Assembly (NCBI RefSeq): GCF_016722785.1
Contig: NZ_JAEQNE010000002.1
Span: forward strand, 620,001-684,000
Length of the DNA stretch: 64,000 bases
Direction of reading: 5' to 3'
Source: Ramlibacter monticola
Lineage (GTDB): Bacteria > Pseudomonadota > Gammaproteobacteria > Burkholderiales > Burkholderiaceae_C
Below the pieces are notes generated by a model that ran no database searches, was not told the DNA's origin, and saw nothing but the letters and a program-made list of their open reading frames with translations. This document shows, piece by piece, positions 1-10,741 of the stretch (within the stretch, counting starts at the first letter, position 1; every line of letters begins with the position of its first letter). A program made the translations under genes and the position numbers.

Positions 1-781
1 GCCCCATCAGCGTGTTCGTGACGGGGTAGCCGAGCAGGCTGACCAGCGCGCGCAGTTCCTCGGTGGCGTTGCCCAGGACCACACCGCCGCCGGTGTAGAT
101 GTAGGGACGCTTGGCGGCCATCAGCAGCTGCACCGCCTTGCGGATCTGGCCGCTGTGGCCCTTGTGGACCGGCTTGTACGAGCGCATCTCGACCTTGTCC
201 GGATAGCCGGTGTACGCCGTCTTGTTGAAGGACACATCCTTGGGGATGTCCACCACCACCGGGCCGGGACGGCCGCTGCGGGCGATGTGGAAGGCCTTCT
301 TGAGCACTTCCGCCAGGTCGCGCACGTCCTTCACCAGGAAGTTGTGCTTGACGATGGGGCGGGTGATGCCGACCGTGTCGCATTCCTGGAAGGCGTCCAT
401 GCCGATCGCGGCCGTGGGGACCTGCCCGGTGACGATCACCATCGGGATCGAATCCATGTAGGCGGTGGCGATGCCGGTCACGGCGTTGGTCACGCCCGGA
501 CCGGAGGTCACCAGCGCCACGCCGACGTCGCCGGTCGCGCGGGCGTAGCCGTCGGCGGCGTGCACCGCGGCCTGCTCGTGGCGCACCAGCACGTGCTGGA
601 TCGTGTCCTGCTTGTAGAACGCGTCGTAGATGTGCAGCACCGCGCCGCCGGGGTAGCCCCAGACGTACTTGACGTTCTCGGCCTGGAGGCACTTGACGAG
701 GATTTCGGCGCCGCGGAGGTCCTGGGTCTGGCCGGCCTGGGCGGCCGCCGCGGAGCTGAGCTCCGTCTTCGTGATTTCCAT
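1..781 (-). CDS. ilvI: Acetolactate synthase large subunit, N-terminal part (runs off the window)
   Basis: The first 260 residues of biosynthetic acetohydroxyacid synthase, the thiamine-diphosphate enzyme that condenses pyruvate (or pyruvate and 2-oxobutyrate) at the start of valine, leucine and isoleucine synthesis. Visible family marks are [13 protein letters not shown], the cofactor-activating glutamate in [18 protein letters not shown], and [17 protein letters not shown]. The start is ATG at 779-781, preceded by an AAAGG-type ribosome site; about 25 residues precede the conserved GAEILVKCL segment. The 3' end lies outside the window. In Burkholderiales ilvI is normally followed by ilvH and ilvC, which cannot be checked here. 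It is divergent from the sigma factor gene across a 278-bp gap. Confidence 0.95.
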   Translation of the reverse strand, partial: MEITKTELSSAAAAQAGQTQDLRGAEILVKCLQAENVKYVWGYPGGAVLHIYDAFYKQDTIQHVLVRHEQAAVHAADGYARATGDVGVALVTSGPGVTNAVTGIATAYMDSIPMVIVTGQVPTAAIGMDAFQECDTVGITRPIVKHNFLVKDVRDLAEVLKKAFHIARSGRPGPVVVDIPKDVSFNKTAYTGYPDKVEMRSYKPVHKGHSGQIRKAVQLLMAAKRPYIYTGGGVVLGNATEELRALVSLLGYPVTNTLMG

Positions 782-1059
782 GATCAACCTTTCGGGTTTC
801 GAACTACGAACCTTGGGGTGCCCCTTCGCCCGCTCTCGTGAAGCTGCGTCGGGACTTAGAGCACCAGGCCATGGGCGGGCGCGTCGCACCGCCGGACCAG
901 GACTCGTTTGCCTTTTGACTTGCCGCGCCATTATCGCACTGCAACAGAAGAGCGCCCAGACCCCCTCCGCGGCGGTGCCATAATTTCCGACTGCCCAGCC
1001 GCACCTGCGGCCTGGGCGCCACATATAACCCGAAGCTCCACCGCCGCCCCCCGGACTCC

Positions 1060-1626
1060 TTGGCCACCGAACGCGAACTCTCGGACTTCCTGCAGAGCGT
1101 GGAACGACGCGCCTTCAAGCGCAGCGTCTACCACGTGCGTGACGAGGAAGCCGCGCTGGACATCGTGCAGGACAGCATGATGAAGCTGGCGGAGCACTAC
1201 GGCGACAAACCGGCCGCCGAACTGCCCATGCTGTTTCAGCGGATCCTGTCGAACTGCACCCTCGACTGGTTCCGACGGCAGAAGACGCGCAACGCCCTGT
1301 TCTCCAACCTGAGCGACTTCGAGTCCGCCTCCGACGAGGGGGAATTCGACCTGCTGGAAACTTATACCGCTTCGGACCCATCCCAGCAGGTGGAGAGCGC
1401 GGAAGACGCCACGCGACGGGCCCAGATCTTGCGTGAAATCGAAACGGAGATTCTGGAGCTGCCCGCCCGTCAACGCGAAGCCTTCTTGATGCGTTACTGG
1501 GAGGACATGGATGTTGCAGAAACCGCTGCAGCCATGGGCTGCTCGGAAGGCAGTGTCAAGACGCACTGCTCCCGGGCGGTAGCGGCCCTCAGCAAAGCAC
1601 TGAAGGCAAAGGGAATTCAACTATGA
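1060..1626 (+). CDS. ECF-like RNA polymerase sigma factor
   Basis: A 188-residue sigma-70 family factor with only regions 2 and 4. Region 2 spans about residues 10-75 ([21 protein letters not shown], then [10 protein letters not shown]). Region 4 spans about 125-180, with [17 protein letters not shown] and a helix-turn-helix [16 protein letters not shown] roughly 45-residue acidic linker joins them. The start chosen is TTG at 1060, because no in-frame ATG lies close upstream; the true start could differ by some codons. Its stop overlaps the ATG of the next gene (ATGA), so it is translationally coupled to a single-pass membrane protein, the usual arrangement for a sigma factor and its regulator. 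Target promoters are unknown. Confidence 0.9.
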   Translation: MATERELSDFLQSVERRAFKRSVYHVRDEEAALDIVQDSMMKLAEHYGDKPAAELPMLFQRILSNCTLDWFRRQKTRNALFSNLSDFESASDEGEFDLLETYTASDPSQQVESAEDATRRAQILREIETEILELPARQREAFLMRYWEDMDVAETAAAMGCSEGSVKTHCSRAVAALSKALKAKGIQL

Positions 1627-2039
1627 CCAACACGGACTCACTGCTCGCCCAACGCCAGGCAGACCAGTTCGGCCGCGCGGTCGCCATGCGCCTGTCGGCC
1701 GGCTCCGAGGAGCTGCCGTACGAGGTCCGTGAACGTCTGCGGGCCGTGCGCGTGCGCGCCGTCGAAGCCCGCAGGAAGCCGGCCGTCGCGCCGGTCGTGG
1801 TCGGCCGCGGCCCGTCCGCGTCGCTGGCCCTCGAACGCAGCTGGCTGCATCGCATCGCCTCCGTCCTGCCGATCGTGCTGCTGGCGGCCGGCCTCGTCCT
1901 GCTCCACACCTTCCAGACGGAACGCCGCGCCAGTGAACTGGCCGAGGTCGACGCCGCCCTGCTGACGGACGATCTTCCGCCCGCGGCCTACGCCGATCCG
2001 GGATTCGTGCAGTTCCTGAAATCCGGGCGCGGCGAGTAA
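1623..2039 (+). CDS. DUF3619 family single-pass membrane protein, possible anti-sigma factor
   Basis: A 138-residue protein recognisable as DUF3619. It has a charged cytoplasmic N-terminal half (residues 1-75, including PYEVRERLRAVRVRAVEARR), one hydrophobic segment at about 80-100 (IASVLPIVLLAAGLVLLHTF), and a short acidic C-terminal tail of about 35 residues. The start overlaps the stop of the sigma gene by four bases. The family has no demonstrated function known to me. The topology and coupling fit an anti-sigma role, but no zinc-binding anti-sigma motif is present, so that role is inference. Confidence 0.85.
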   Translation: MTNTDSLLAQRQADQFGRAVAMRLSAGSEELPYEVRERLRAVRVRAVEARRKPAVAPVVVGRGPSASLALERSWLHRIASVLPIVLLAAGLVLLHTFQTERRASELAEVDAALLTDDLPPAAYADPGFVQFLKSGRGE

Positions 2040-2051
2040 CCTGCCCGGACC

Positions 2052-2822
2052 ATGAGCGCCCGCGCCCGCCCGCAATTCGCCCTCGCCTGCGGCCTCCTCG
2101 CCGCCGGCGTGGTGCTGGGCGCCGTGGCGGCCGAAGGGGTCCCGCCCCCGCCCAATCCCGCCGTGGCTGCGCCGGCCCCGGTGCCGGCCGCGCCCGCCAC
2201 GCCGTCGGTGGCCGCGCCGTCGGCGGCCGCGCTCGCCCAGAACAACAAGCCCTCGGTCTCCACGCGGGCGCCGATCCGCCCCGCGCAGGTGCGCAACGCC
2301 CCGGCGCCCCGCCCGGAATCCAGCCCCACCTGGGCCGAACTGACGCCCCAGCAGCAGCAATCGCTGGCGCCGCTGTCCGGCACCTGGCGCGTCCTGAGCG
2401 AGGCGCACAAGCGCAAGTGGCTGGCGCTGTCGCAGAACTACCCCACCATGCCGCCCGGCGAGCAGGCCCGCCTGCACAGCCGGATGGCGGAATGGGCGGC
2501 CCTGTCGCCCCAGCAGCGCACCCAGGCCCGCCTGAACTTCGCCGAAAGCCAGAAGCTCAGCCCGGACGACAAGCGCGCCAAGTGGGAGGCCTACCAGAAC
2601 CTGTCGCCGGAAGAAAAGCGCAAGCTCGCGGCCGGCGCGGCGGCGGCCAAGCCGGCGCCGCCGCCCACCGCCGTGGCGGAGAAGCCGGTGCCGCAGCAGA
2701 AGCTGGCGCACGTCCCCAAGCCGAAGAAGGCGGATAACGGCAGCGCGAAGATCGCGGTCGTGCCCGGCCAGATCAACACCACCACCCTGCTGCCGCAGCC
2801 GCTAGCGCCGGTCCAGCCTTGA
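2052..2822 (+). CDS. DUF3106 domain protein, exported, proline/alanine-rich
   Basis: A 256-residue protein. It begins with a signal-peptide-like stretch (residues 8-26, ending about VLGAVAAEG), followed by a low-complexity Ala/Pro region to about residue 85. The DUF3106 core at about 95-195 contains repeated units built on W..L(S/T)P.QQ, such as WAELTPQQQQSLAPLSGTW, WAALSPQQRTQAR and YQNLSPEEKRK. The C-terminal 60 residues are Lys/Pro/Ala-rich. It lies 12 bp after the DUF3619 gene, and its stop overlaps the start of the RDD gene. The function of the domain is unknown; its place in the sigma-factor operon suggests an envelope role. Confidence 0.85.
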   Translation: MSARARPQFALACGLLAAGVVLGAVAAEGVPPPPNPAVAAPAPVPAAPATPSVAAPSAAALAQNNKPSVSTRAPIRPAQVRNAPAPRPESSPTWAELTPQQQQSLAPLSGTWRVLSEAHKRKWLALSQNYPTMPPGEQARLHSRMAEWAALSPQQRTQARLNFAESQKLSPDDKRAKWEAYQNLSPEEKRKLAAGAAAAKPAPPPTAVAEKPVPQQKLAHVPKPKKADNGSAKIAVVPGQINTTTLLPQPLAPVQP

Positions 2823-3313
2823 GCCCCTCGCTTCCCCTGGCCGCGCCCGGCCTCGCGCGGCGCCTCGCCTGCCTGTTCTACGATGCCTTCCTGGCCTTCG
2901 GGATCGCGCTGGCCACCGCCTTCGTCTTCTCCGTCCTCACGCAGATGCGGCACGCGCTGTCCGGGCGCGAGGCCCTCGGCGTGGTGATCGCGCTCGTGCT
3001 GGGCGGCTATTTCACCTGGTGCTGGACCAAGGGCCGCACCCTCCCGATGCAGACCTGGCGGATCCGGATCGTGGACCGCCAGGGCCAGCCGCTCACGCTG
3101 GCGCGCGCCTGGTGGCGCTACCTCCTGTGCACCGTCTGGGTCCTTCCGCCCATCGCATTCTTCGCCCACCGGCACCTGGCGGACTGGAAGCCGGTCACGG
3201 CCGCCCTCTTCGGCTGGGTCGCGTTCTGGGCCCTTCTGAGCCTGCTGCACCCGCAGCGCCAGTTCTGGCACGACGCCTGGGCCGGCACGCGCCTGGTCGA
3301 TGCCGCCGGATGA
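2819..3313 (+). CDS. RDD family membrane protein
   Basis: A 164-residue integral membrane protein of the RDD family. The family signature is near the N-terminus (LARRLACLFYDAFLAFGIAL), followed by hydrophobic segments at about residues 20-42, 53-70 and 105-140. The loop KGRTLPMQTWRIRIVDRQGQ and the late motif FWHDAWAGTRLVD are typical of the family. Translation appears to start at TTG 2819, overlapping the stop of the DUF3106 gene. RDD proteins are proposed to be small transport or stress-related membrane proteins, but their substrates are mostly unknown. Confidence 0.9.
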   Translation: MSPSLPLAAPGLARRLACLFYDAFLAFGIALATAFVFSVLTQMRHALSGREALGVVIALVLGGYFTWCWTKGRTLPMQTWRIRIVDRQGQPLTLARAWWRYLLCTVWVLPPIAFFAHRHLADWKPVTAALFGWVAFWALLSLLHPQRQFWHDAWAGTRLVDAAG

Positions 3314-3344
3314 GCGGGCCGGCGGCGTCGGCGACAATGGCGGG

Positions 3345-3749
3345 ATGTCCCATCGCAAGGCGCTTCCCGAGTACGTGAACGAGCAGAAGGGCCGCACCGG
3401 CTTCAGCCGCGTGTGGCACGCCGCCGGCTATTCGATGGCCGGGCTGCGCGCGGGCTGGGAGGAAGCGGCGTTCCGGCTGGAAGCCTGCCTGTCCTTCGTC
3501 TTGGTTCCGCTCGCGTTCTTCCTGGGCCGCGGCTGGGTCGAAGTGGCCCTGCTGGCCGGTTCGGTGCTGATCGTGATGATGGTGGAACTCCTCAACACCG
3601 CCGTCGAGGCCGCCATCGACCGGATCGGCCCGGAACGGCACGAACTCTCCAAGCGCGCCAAGGACATGGGCAGCGCGGCGGTCTTCCTGGCGCTGCTGCT
3701 GGCCGGCGGCATCTGGCTCACGGCGCTGGTGCGCTTCTTCTCCGCATGA
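3345..3749 (+). CDS. dgkA: Diacylglycerol kinase, prokaryotic type
   Basis: A 134-residue inner-membrane kinase that phosphorylates diacylglycerol (or undecaprenol) with ATP, recycling lipid from envelope biogenesis. Family marks are the amphipathic N-terminal helix with YSMAGLRAGWEEAAFRLEA, three transmembrane segments, the catalytic VELLNTAVEAAID motif after the second segment, and RAKDMGSAAVFLA. I chose ATG 3345 (MSHRKALPE) over an in-frame ATG at 3300, which would lie inside the RDD gene and add 15 unrelated residues. Its TGA overlaps the start of the next gene. Confidence 0.93.
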   Translation: MSHRKALPEYVNEQKGRTGFSRVWHAAGYSMAGLRAGWEEAAFRLEACLSFVLVPLAFFLGRGWVEVALLAGSVLIVMMVELLNTAVEAAIDRIGPERHELSKRAKDMGSAAVFLALLLAGGIWLTALVRFFSA

Positions 3750-4333
3750 AACCTGCCTTTTCCCTCTGCGTGTACTGCGGCTCCCGGGTGGGCGCCGACA
3801 CGCGCTTCGCCACCGCGGCGGCCGACGTCGGCCGCTGGATCGGCCAGCACGGCGGCCAGCTGGTCTACGGCGGCGGCAACAACGGCCTGATGGGCGTGAT
3901 GGCCGATGCGGCGCTGGATGCCGGCGCCCGGGTGGTCGGCGTGATCCCGCATTCGATGGTCGAGCGCGAGTGGGCCAAGCGCGACTGCACCGAGCTGCAC
4001 ATCGTGGAGAACATGCACCAGCGCAAGAGCCTCATGGCCGAACGCGCCGACGCCTTCCTCGCCCTGCCGGGCGGCATCGGGACCTTCGAGGAATTCTTCG
4101 AGGCCTGGACGTGGAAGCAGCTCGGCTTCCACCGCAAGCCGGTGGGCCTGTTCGACCTCGGGGGCTACTACCAGCCGCTGCTGCACTTCCTGCAGGAAAG
4201 CGTGCGCAGCGGCTTCATGAGCGAATGGCAGCTGGACCTGCTCACGATCGGCAGCGACCTCGACGCCCTGCTCGCCAGCCTGGTCGAAGGCGCGCGCATG
4301 AGCCCGCGCGGGGTGGACACGTCGGAGATCTGA
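3746..4333 (+). CDS. LOG family protein (TIGR00730), probable nucleoside 5'-monophosphate phosphoribohydrolase
   Basis: A 195-residue Rossmann-fold protein of the Lonely Guy family, which cleaves cytokinin-type or ordinary nucleoside monophosphates to base and ribose 5-phosphate. The start of the fold (LCVYCGSRVG), the GGGNNGLMG loop, MHQRKSLM and the catalytic PGGIGTFEEFFE motif are intact. The length matches the family. The ATG overlaps the dgkA stop by four bases, making it the last gene of the run. A palindromic repeat begins 30 bp downstream and ends in a T6 tract, so it could act as its terminator. Confidence 0.9.
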   Translation: MKPAFSLCVYCGSRVGADTRFATAAADVGRWIGQHGGQLVYGGGNNGLMGVMADAALDAGARVVGVIPHSMVEREWAKRDCTELHIVENMHQRKSLMAERADAFLALPGGIGTFEEFFEAWTWKQLGFHRKPVGLFDLGGYYQPLLHFLQESVRSGFMSEWQLDLLTIGSDLDALLASLVEGARMSPRGVDTSEI

Positions 4334-4362
4334 GGCTGCGGCCTGGGATGGGCCGCTGGATA

Positions 4363-4494
4363 AACCGAACAGCCGAACGCAGAGGGCGCAGAGGTTCCGC
4401 AGAGGACGCAGAAAAAACCCTTGAATACTATCGAGGTTTTTTCTGCGTCTTCTGCGTACCTTTGCGCCCTCTGCGTTCGCTGTTCGGTTTTTTC
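4363..4494. repeat. Palindromic repeat, copy 1 (GCAGAGGGCGC type)
   Basis: A roughly 130-bp imperfect palindrome between two gene ends. The arms are built from short iterated units such as CGCAGAGG and GCAGAGGGCGCAGA, with a centre near 4420-4438 and arms reading AACCGAACAGCCGAACGCAG and its complement. The right arm ends in a run of six T. A second copy lies at 25654-25778. It sits between the convergent LOG and glnB genes and could fold into one long hairpin, so it may double as a bidirectional terminator. No open reading frame or transposase accompanies it. Confidence 0.85.
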
Positions 4495-4527
4495 TAGCGG
4501 CCCATCAAGTGACTCGCCGCTTCAACC

Positions 4528-6556
<2,029 letters not shown>

Positions 6557-6563
6557 TTCGGAC

Positions 6564-7796
6564 ATGCCAGACTTCTCGAACGATTATGTTACCCGCGTGC
6601 TGGGCGACCCGAGGGAGGTGGACGCGCCGGCCTGGAACGCGCTGCTCGCGCTCGCCGGCGGCTCCCCCTTCATGCGGCACGAATACCTCGCGGCGCTGCA
6701 CGACAGCGGCAGCGCGACACGGGACGCGGGCTGGACGCCGCAGTTCGTGACGCTCTGGCGCGAGGGCGAACTGCACGCGGCCTGCCCGCTGTACCTGAAG
6801 AGCCATTCCTACGGCGAGTACGTGTTCGACTGGGCCTGGGCCAATGCCTACGAGCAGCACGGCGTGCGCTACTACCCCAAGGGCCTCACGGCCGTGCCGT
6901 TCACGCCGGTGCCGGGTCCGCGGCTGCTGGCGCGCGACGCGGACGCGCGCTCGGCGCTGGTGCGCGCCGTGCTGGACCTGTGCAGGAAGAAGAAGCTCTC
7001 TTCGTGGCACCTGCTGTTCGGCGACGAAGAGGACATCGCCGCCTGCAGCGGCGCCGGCCTGATGCTGCGCCACACCGTGCAGTTCCACTGGATCAACAGT
7101 GCCCCCACGCCCGGCACTGGCGTGTCCGCGCTGCCCCCCGAGGGGGCTGGTTCCGCCTTGGGGCGGCCCGGCGGCGAAACCGCCAGCTACGCCGACTTCG
7201 ACGCCTTCCTCGCCAGCCTCACGCAGGAAAAGCGCAAGAAGATCCGGCAGGAGCGGCGCAAGGTGGCCGAGGCCGGCGTGACCTTCCGCCACGCACTCGG
7301 CGCGGAGATCACGACCAGCGACTGGGACTTCTTCTACCGCTGCTACGAGCGCACCTACCTCGAGCACGGCAACCCGCCCTACCTCACGCGCGACTTCTTC
7401 CGCCGCATGGCGGCGCAGATGCCGGAGAACTGGCTCCTGTTCGTCGCGGAGCGGCGCGGCCGGCCGATCGCGTGCAGCCTCATCGGCGTCGGCGATGGTG
7501 CAGCGTACGGGCGCTACTGGGGCGCGCTGGAGCGGGTGGACTGCCTGCACTTCGAGGCCTGCTACTACCAGCCGATCGCGTGGTGCATCGCGAACGGCAT
7601 CGCGCGCTTCGAGGGCGGCGCCCAGGGCGAGCACAAGATGGCGCGGGCGCTGATGCCGGTGAAGACCACCAGCGCGCACTGGCTGGCGCATCCCGCGTTC
7701 GCCGACGCGGTGGAGCGCTTCCTGCAGCGCGAGGGGCGCGGGATCGAGGGCTACCTGGAGCACCTGGAGGCCCGCTCGCCGTTCCGGCAGGAATGA
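6564..7796 (+). CDS. FemAB/GNAT-like peptidogalycan biosynthesis-type acyltransferase with an inserted segment
   Basis: A 410-residue protein of the COG3146 type (GNAT-fold, often named peptidogalycan biosynthesis protein). Recognisable blocks are SPFMRHEYLAALHDSGS, YGEYVFDWAWANAYEQHG, LTQEKRKKIRQERRKV, and the C-terminal FEGGAQGEHKMARALMPVKT. Its substrate is not established. Residues about 179-207 are a Gly/Pro/Ala stretch between FHWIN and YADFDAFLASL. They break an otherwise continuous domain and look like an in-frame insertion. The start at 6564 is almost back to back with nadE, so its promoter must lie inside nadE. Its stop codon overlaps the A-tract of the ppa terminator. Confidence 0.8.
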   Translation: MPDFSNDYVTRVLGDPREVDAPAWNALLALAGGSPFMRHEYLAALHDSGSATRDAGWTPQFVTLWREGELHAACPLYLKSHSYGEYVFDWAWANAYEQHGVRYYPKGLTAVPFTPVPGPRLLARDADARSALVRAVLDLCRKKKLSSWHLLFGDEEDIAACSGAGLMLRHTVQFHWINSAPTPGTGVSALPPEGAGSALGRPGGETASYADFDAFLASLTQEKRKKIRQERRKVAEAGVTFRHALGAEITTSDWDFFYRCYERTYLEHGNPPYLTRDFFRRMAAQMPENWLLFVAERRGRPIACSLIGVGDGAAYGRYWGALERVDCLHFEACYYQPIAWCIANGIARFEGGAQGEHKMARALMPVKTTSAHWLAHPAFADAVERFLQREGRGIEGYLEHLEARSPFRQE

Positions 7797-7820
7797 AAAA
7801 AGCGCCGCGGGGCGGCGCTT
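7796..7820 (-). terminator. Intrinsic terminator of ppa
   Basis: A perfect 9-bp stem (7800-7808 with 7812-7820, loop GGG). On the minus strand it is followed by six T formed by the A-run 7796-7801. It lies 20 bp after the ppa stop and overlaps the stop codon of the convergent acyltransferase gene. Confidence 0.9.
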
Positions 7821-7840
7821 CGCTGGCTCTCCGGGCGGGA

Positions 7841-8383
7841 TCAACCCTCCGGATGCTCCTTCTTGTACGCCTCGATCCCGTCGAGGACTTCCTTCTTCGC
7901 CGCCTCCGGGCCTTCCCAGCCCAGCACCTTCACCCACTTGCCGGGCTCCAGGTCCTTGTAGTGCTCGAAGAAGTGCGAGATGGTCTTCAGGCGCACCGGG
8001 TTCAGGTCCTCCGGCTGCTGCCACTCCGAGTACAGGCCCAGCACCTTCTGGATCGGCACCGCCAGCACCTTGGCGTCGTCGCCGGCTTCGTCCTGCATCT
8101 TCAGCACGCCGATGGGACGGCAGGGGACGACCACGCCGGGGATCAGCGGCACCGGCGTGATGACCAGCACGTCCACCGGATCGCCGTCGCCCGCGATCGT
8201 CTTGGGCACGTAGCCGTAGTTGGTGGGGTAGTGCATCGCCGTGCTCATGAAGCGGTCGACGAAGATGGCGCCCGTCTCCTTGTCCACCTCGTACTTCACG
8301 GGGTCTGCGTTCATCGGGATCTCGATGATCACGTTGAAGGCATCGGGAACGTTCTTGCCGGGGGTGACTTGGTCCAGGGACAT
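7841..8383 (-). CDS. ppa: Inorganic pyrophosphatase, soluble family I
   Basis: A 180-residue cytoplasmic enzyme that hydrolyses pyrophosphate to phosphate with Mg2+. The metal-binding signature DGDPVDVLV is present, preceded by [18 protein letters not shown]; the [13 protein letters not shown] and [17 protein letters not shown] blocks match the E. coli type. The reading frame extends further upstream, but ATG 8381-8383 ([16 protein letters not shown]) matches the usual family start. It is divergent from hppA, a second pyrophosphate-consuming enzyme, and ends at a strong terminator. Confidence 0.95.
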   Translation of the reverse strand: MSLDQVTPGKNVPDAFNVIIEIPMNADPVKYEVDKETGAIFVDRFMSTAMHYPTNYGYVPKTIAGDGDPVDVLVITPVPLIPGVVVPCRPIGVLKMQDEAGDDAKVLAVPIQKVLGLYSEWQQPEDLNPVRLKTISHFFEHYKDLEPGKWVKVLGWEGPEAAKKEVLDGIEAYKKEHPEG

Positions 8384-8468
8384 GTGTGGTGCGGGTGAAG
8401 TGATGAAGGCGTGCTGAGGGGAAACCCTGATTTTAGTCAATGTCGCCCTCCTCTCAGCTGACAGTCGC

Positions 8469-8496
8469 TTGTTTGTAAATCTTCCACCTGTATAGT
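8469..8496 (+). promoter_or_regulatory. Probable sigma-70 promoter of hppA
   Basis: TTGTTT at 8469-8474 and TATAGT at 8491-8496, separated by 16 bp. This is the best-matching promoter in the ppa-hppA gap. It would give a leader of about 110 nt before the hppA start. Confidence 0.55.
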
Positions 8497-8614
8497 CGCC
8501 GCGTTGGCCAATCGGTCTCCCTGTCGTGCGGGGGTCACGAGGAAGCAACGCAGCGGGGGCTCCGCGGCGTTGGAGCCCTCACGAAGACTCAAGCGAAACG
8601 ACAGGAGAAAATTG

Positions 8615-10681
8615 ATGCAAGCCAACTCGGCGCTGCTGCTGGCGCTCGTTTGCGGACTCGCGGCCGTGATCTACGGTTTCTGGGCCCGCAGCTGGATCCT
8701 AAGTAAGGACGCGGGCAACGCCCGCATGCAGGAGATCGCGGCGGCCGTGCAGGCCGGAGCGGCGGCCTACCTGGCCCGCCAGTACCGCACCATCTCGATC
8801 GTGGGGGTGGTGCTCGCCATCCTCATCGCCGTCTTCCTCGACATGCAGACCGCCGTCGGCTTCATCATCGGGGCCGTGCTGTCGGGAGCCTGCGGCTTCA
8901 TCGGCATGAACGTCTCGGTGCGTGCCAACGTGCGCACCGCGCAGGCCGCCACCACCGGCATCGGCCCGGCGCTGGACGTGGCCTTCCGCGGCGGCGCCAT
9001 CACCGGCATGCTGGTCGTCGGCCTGGGCCTGCTGGGCGTGACCGCCTTCACCTGGTTCCTGATGGGCAACGGCAACCTCACGCCGGACCGCAAGCTGGGC
9101 ACGCTGCTGACCCCGCTGATCGGCCTGGCCTTCGGCGCCTCGCTGATCTCGATCTTCGCGCGCCTGGGCGGCGGCATCTTCACCAAGGGCGCCGACGTCG
9201 GCGCCGACCTGGTGGGCAAGGTGGAAGCCGGCATCCCCGAGGACGATCCGCGCAACCCCGCCGTGATCGCCGACAACGTGGGCGACAACGTCGGCGACTG
9301 CGCCGGCATGGCTGCCGACCTGTTCGAGACCTACGCGGTGACGCTGATCGCCACGATGGTGCTGGGCGCCCTGCTGGTCGCCGCGGCGCCGGTCAACGCG
9401 GTGCTGTACCCCCTGGCCATGGGCGGCGTGTCGATCATCGCCTCGATCATCGGCTGCTTCTTCGTCAAGGCCTCGCCCGGCATGAAGAACGTGATGCCCG
9501 CGCTGTACAAGGGCCTGATCGTGGCCGGCGTGCTGGCGCTGATCGCCTTCTACTTCGTGACCATGTGGCTGATCCCGGACAACGCGATCGCCGCTTCCGG
9601 CAGCCAGATCAAGCTGTTCGGCGCCTGCGTCATCGGCCTGCTGCTCACCGGCATGCTGGTCTGGATCACGGAGTACTACACGGGCACGCAATACCACCCC
9701 GTGCAGCACGTGGCGCAGGCTTCCACCACCGGCCACGGCACCAACATCATCGCCGGCCTCGGCGTCTCCATGCGTTCCACCGCCTGGCCGGTGCTGTTCG
9801 TCTGCATGGCCATCGTGTCGGCCTACTACCTGGCCGGCCTGTACGGCATCGCCATCGCCGCGACCTCCATGCTCTCCATGGCCGGCATCGTGGTGGCGCT
9901 GGACGCCTACGGCCCGATCACCGACAACGCCGGCGGCATCGCCGAGATGGCGGAGATGCCTGCCTCCGTGCGCGACATCACCGATCCGCTGGACGCGGTG
10001 GGCAACACCACCAAGGCGGTGACCAAGGGCTACGCCATCGGCTCGGCCGGCCTGGCCGCGCTGGTGCTGTTCGCCGACTACACGCACAAGCTGGAAAGCT
10101 ACGGCCGCCAGATCAGCTTCGACCTGTCGGACCCGATGGTGATCGTGGGCCTGTTCATCGGCGGCCTGATCCCCTACCTGTTCGGCGCGATGGCCATGGA
10201 AGCCGTGGGCCGCGCCGCCGGCGCGGTGGTGGTGGAAGTGCGCCGCCAGTTCCGCGAGATCCGCGGGATCATGGAAGGCACGGCGAAGCCCGAATACGGC
10301 GTGGCCGTCGACATGCTGACGCGCGCGGCGATCAAGGAAATGATGATCCCCTCGCTGCTGCCCGTGGTGGTGCCGATCGTGGTGGGCCTGGTGCTCGGCC
10401 CGAAGGCGCTGGGCGGCCTGCTGATGGGAACCATCGTGACCGGCCTGTTCGTCGCGATCTCCATGTGCACCGGCGGCGGCGCCTGGGACAACGCCAAGAA
10501 GTTCATCGAAGACGGCCACCACGGCGGCAAGGGCTCCGAAGCGCACAAGGCGGCGGTGACCGGCGACACCGTGGGCGACCCCTACAAGGACACGGCGGGC
10601 CCGGCGGTGAACCCGCTGATCAAGATCATCAACATCGTGGCGCTGCTGATCGTGCCGCTGGTGGTGAAGTTCCACGCGTAA
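8615..10681 (+). CDS. hppA: K+-independent proton-pumping membrane pyrophosphatase
   Basis: A 688-residue polytopic inner-membrane protein with about 16 transmembrane segments that couples pyrophosphate hydrolysis to proton export. The substrate-binding loop [20 protein letters not shown] and [21 protein letters not shown] are intact, as is the late [21 protein letters not shown] loop. The lysine in [10 protein letters not shown] marks the K+-independent subfamily, where K+-dependent enzymes have alanine. The start is ATG 8615, preceded by AGGAGA six bases upstream. It provides an energy-conserving route for pyrophosphate beside the soluble ppa. Confidence 0.96.
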   Translation: MQANSALLLALVCGLAAVIYGFWARSWILSKDAGNARMQEIAAAVQAGAAAYLARQYRTISIVGVVLAILIAVFLDMQTAVGFIIGAVLSGACGFIGMNVSVRANVRTAQAATTGIGPALDVAFRGGAITGMLVVGLGLLGVTAFTWFLMGNGNLTPDRKLGTLLTPLIGLAFGASLISIFARLGGGIFTKGADVGADLVGKVEAGIPEDDPRNPAVIADNVGDNVGDCAGMAADLFETYAVTLIATMVLGALLVAAAPVNAVLYPLAMGGVSIIASIIGCFFVKASPGMKNVMPALYKGLIVAGVLALIAFYFVTMWLIPDNAIAASGSQIKLFGACVIGLLLTGMLVWITEYYTGTQYHPVQHVAQASTTGHGTNIIAGLGVSMRSTAWPVLFVCMAIVSAYYLAGLYGIAIAATSMLSMAGIVVALDAYGPITDNAGGIAEMAEMPASVRDITDPLDAVGNTTKAVTKGYAIGSAGLAALVLFADYTHKLESYGRQISFDLSDPMVIVGLFIGGLIPYLFGAMAMEAVGRAAGAVVVEVRRQFREIRGIMEGTAKPEYGVAVDMLTRAAIKEMMIPSLLPVVVPIVVGLVLGPKALGGLLMGTIVTGLFVAISMCTGGGAWDNAKKFIEDGHHGGKGSEAHKAAVTGDTVGDPYKDTAGPAVNPLIKIINIVALLIVPLVVKFHA

Positions 10682-10713
10682 GCGTCCTCCCCGCGCAGGC
10701 GGGGATCTCGAAG

Positions 10714-10741
10714 AAAAGCGGCCCACGGGCCGCTTTTTTTT
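10714..10741 (+). terminator. Intrinsic terminator of hppA
   Basis: A stem of 11 bp (10714-10724 with 10727-10737) followed by a run of T to 10741, 33 bp after the hppA stop. A small extra hairpin (CCCCGC/GCGGGG, about 10690-10704) lies just before it. Confidence 0.92.

Noticed and set aside
8699..10726. A 675-codon minus-strand frame opposite hppA
   Set aside because: The translation is rich in His, Gly and Asp with no domain, a shadow of the hppA codons.
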